This document shows, one piece after another, positions 6,710 to 7,624 of a stretch of 7,624 nt of DNA; position 1 is the first letter of the stretch, and every line of letters starts with the position of its first letter. The notes beneath the pieces were generated by a model. The model was not told the DNA's origin and ran no database searches. It was given only the letters and a program-made list of their open reading frames with translations. Source of the DNA: JBBAAW01 sp964574405 (GTDB lineage: Bacteria; Patescibacteriota; WWE3; UBA101185; UBA10185); contig CAZNNN010000030.1 of NCBI GenBank assembly GCA_964574405.1, positions 1 to 7,624 of the forward strand, written 5' to 3'. The translations under genes and the position numbers were made by a program.

Positions 6710-7624
6710 TTACTTAGGCAAATAATCTTTAAGATTGGAGGCGGTAATAGTTACCGTAGTGGACTTTTTTTCCACAATCTCTTTGGCAACTTTCCTACAA
6801 ATGGCATCCAGCGTTCTATTTAAACTTCTAATTCCAGAGTCAAAGCCAAATGGTCGCACAATACTTGGCCACAAATCAGGATCAATGGTAAGCTCGCCCG
6901 GCTGTAAACCGGATTTGGCAATAACTTTGGGGAATAGATAATCCCTAGCAATGGCAATCTTTTCTGGATCGGTGTAAGAGGTAAGTTTAATAATTTCCAT
7001 TCTATCCATAAGCGCTGTGGACAAAGTTCCAAGATTGTTGGCGGAACAAATAAACATTACATCGCTAAGATCCACCGGAAAGTCCACATAATGATCCCTA
7101 AATTCTATATTTTGTGCGGGGTCTAAAATTTCCAACAGGGTTGCCATAACATCCGCCCGCAAACCAGATTCCCCAGAAGCTTTTTCAATTTCGTCCAACA
7201 AAATAACGGGATTTTTTACTTGCGTTTTTATTAGAGCTTTAATAATTTGACCCGGCTCCGCCTCTGGAAAAACTTTGCTTCTACCCCGCAACTCCAACAC
7301 GGAACCAATAGCCCCCATAGCAATTCTTACAAACTTGCGCCCCATGGCGTCCGCAATAGAAATAGCTAAAGTAGTTTTTCCAATGCCCTGAAGTCCTACA
7401 AAAAGCAAAATGGGCGAACGCGCCACTACATCTTCCCCTTGCCTTTGCATCAACTGCATAGTGGCTAAATATTCCAAGATTCGTTCCTTGGTAGTATCCA
7501 TGCCAAAATGCGTTTTATCCAACAGCTTTTTTGCCTCTTCTAAATTTAGCTGATCCTTGGTGGTTGCCACCCAAGGAATTGACGACACCGTATCAATGTA
7601 CCGGGAAATATTATCAAACTGCTC
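6710..7624 (-). CDS. Lon-family AAA+ ATPase lacking the protease domain (5' end outside window)
   Basis: The frame is open to base 7624 and gives 304 residues. An internal GTG at 7588 is not the real start, because upstream codons (EQFDNISRYIDTVSSIPW) continue the Lon-like helix before the ATPase. Lon features in order: SIPW (15-18); Walker A GLQGIGKT (77-84); FVRIAMG (98-104); LRG and the pore-loop region (104-125); Walker B VILLDE (140-145); LLEILDPAQN (163-172); sensor 1 SANN (194-197); arginine finger in LMDRMEII (Arg208); sensor 2 GIRSLNR. It ends at 'NLKDYLPK', where canonical Lon continues into the linker and the S16 domain with its Ser-Lys dyad. ATP hydrolysis residues look intact, so it may be an unfoldase or remodeler, but proteolysis is not possible from this chain. 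The first part of the pore-loop region differs from Lon (F-P in place of Y-I). Confidence 0.88.
   Translation of the reverse strand, partial: EQFDNISRYIDTVSSIPWVATTKDQLNLEEAKKLLDKTHFGMDTTKERILEYLATMQLMQRQGEDVVARSPILLFVGLQGIGKTTLAISIADAMGRKFVRIAMGAIGSVLELRGRSKVFPEAEPGQIIKALIKTQVKNPVILLDEIEKASGESGLRADVMATLLEILDPAQNIEFRDHYVDFPVDLSDVMFICSANNLGTLSTALMDRMEIIKLTSYTDPEKIAIARDYLFPKVIAKSGLQPGELTIDPDLWPSIVRPFGFDSGIRSLNRTLDAICRKVAKEIVEKKSTTVTITASNLKDYLPK

Noticed and set aside
7586..7588. GTG as the start codon of the Lon-like gene
   Set aside because: The frame is open upstream to the window edge and the upstream residues match the helix that precedes 'IPW' in Lon, so the real start lies outside the window.

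Overview
The window is a compact bacterial segment with moderate-to-low GC. Every gene lies on the minus strand, so the biological reading order runs from 7624 down to 1. Spacers are very short (31 bp, 22 bp, 1 bp, and one 4-nt overlap), and no stretch over 300 bases lacks a gene. The divergent but recognisable housekeeping proteins, the small single-helix membrane proteins, the scarcity of Shine-Dalgarno sites and the dispersed 'GTCATTGC...GAAGCAAT' palindrome suggest a Patescibacteria/CPR genome, perhaps of the Microgenomates/Katanobacteria type. That placement is an inference; no rRNA or other taxonomic marker is present. Long frames free of TGA, with one gene ending in TGA, fit genetic code 11 and argue against the UGA=Gly lineages.

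Layout in reading order. (1) 7624-6710: the C-terminal part of a Lon-family AAA+ ATPase that stops at the end of its ATPase module, with no S16 protease domain. (2) 6708-6665: a copy of a dispersed imperfect-palindrome repeat. (3) A near-consensus sigma70 promoter (TTGACA-17-TATATT, 6651-6623), placed so that transcription would begin on or beside a GTG start. (4) 6616-5234: an unrecognised secreted/membrane protein with a signal peptide, a large ectodomain and four C-terminal helices. (5) 5237-4585: a family 4 uracil-DNA glycosylase, overlapping the previous stop by 4 nt. (6) A 100-N assembly gap (4584-4485). (7) 4484-2889: RNase J lacking its first residues because of the gap. (8) An extended -10 promoter (2873-2865) followed almost at once by ftsK (2857-602). 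(9) 579-292 and 290-1: two small proteins with N-terminal hydrophobic segments, resembling DUF948/YtxG and YtxH; the second runs off the window.

Genes 4-7 look like one operon (membrane protein, DNA repair, RNA processing). ftsK and the two small membrane proteins follow and may be served partly by their own promoter. The observations most worth a second look are the protease-less Lon-like ATPase with an altered pore loop, the two promoter/start arrangements that imply leaderless mRNAs, loss of a conserved metal-ligand histidine in RNase J, replacement of a cluster cysteine in the glycosylase, and a reading frame that stays open from the glycosylase into the gap before RNase J. I found no clear new multi-gene system, RNA gene, CRISPR array or transposase.
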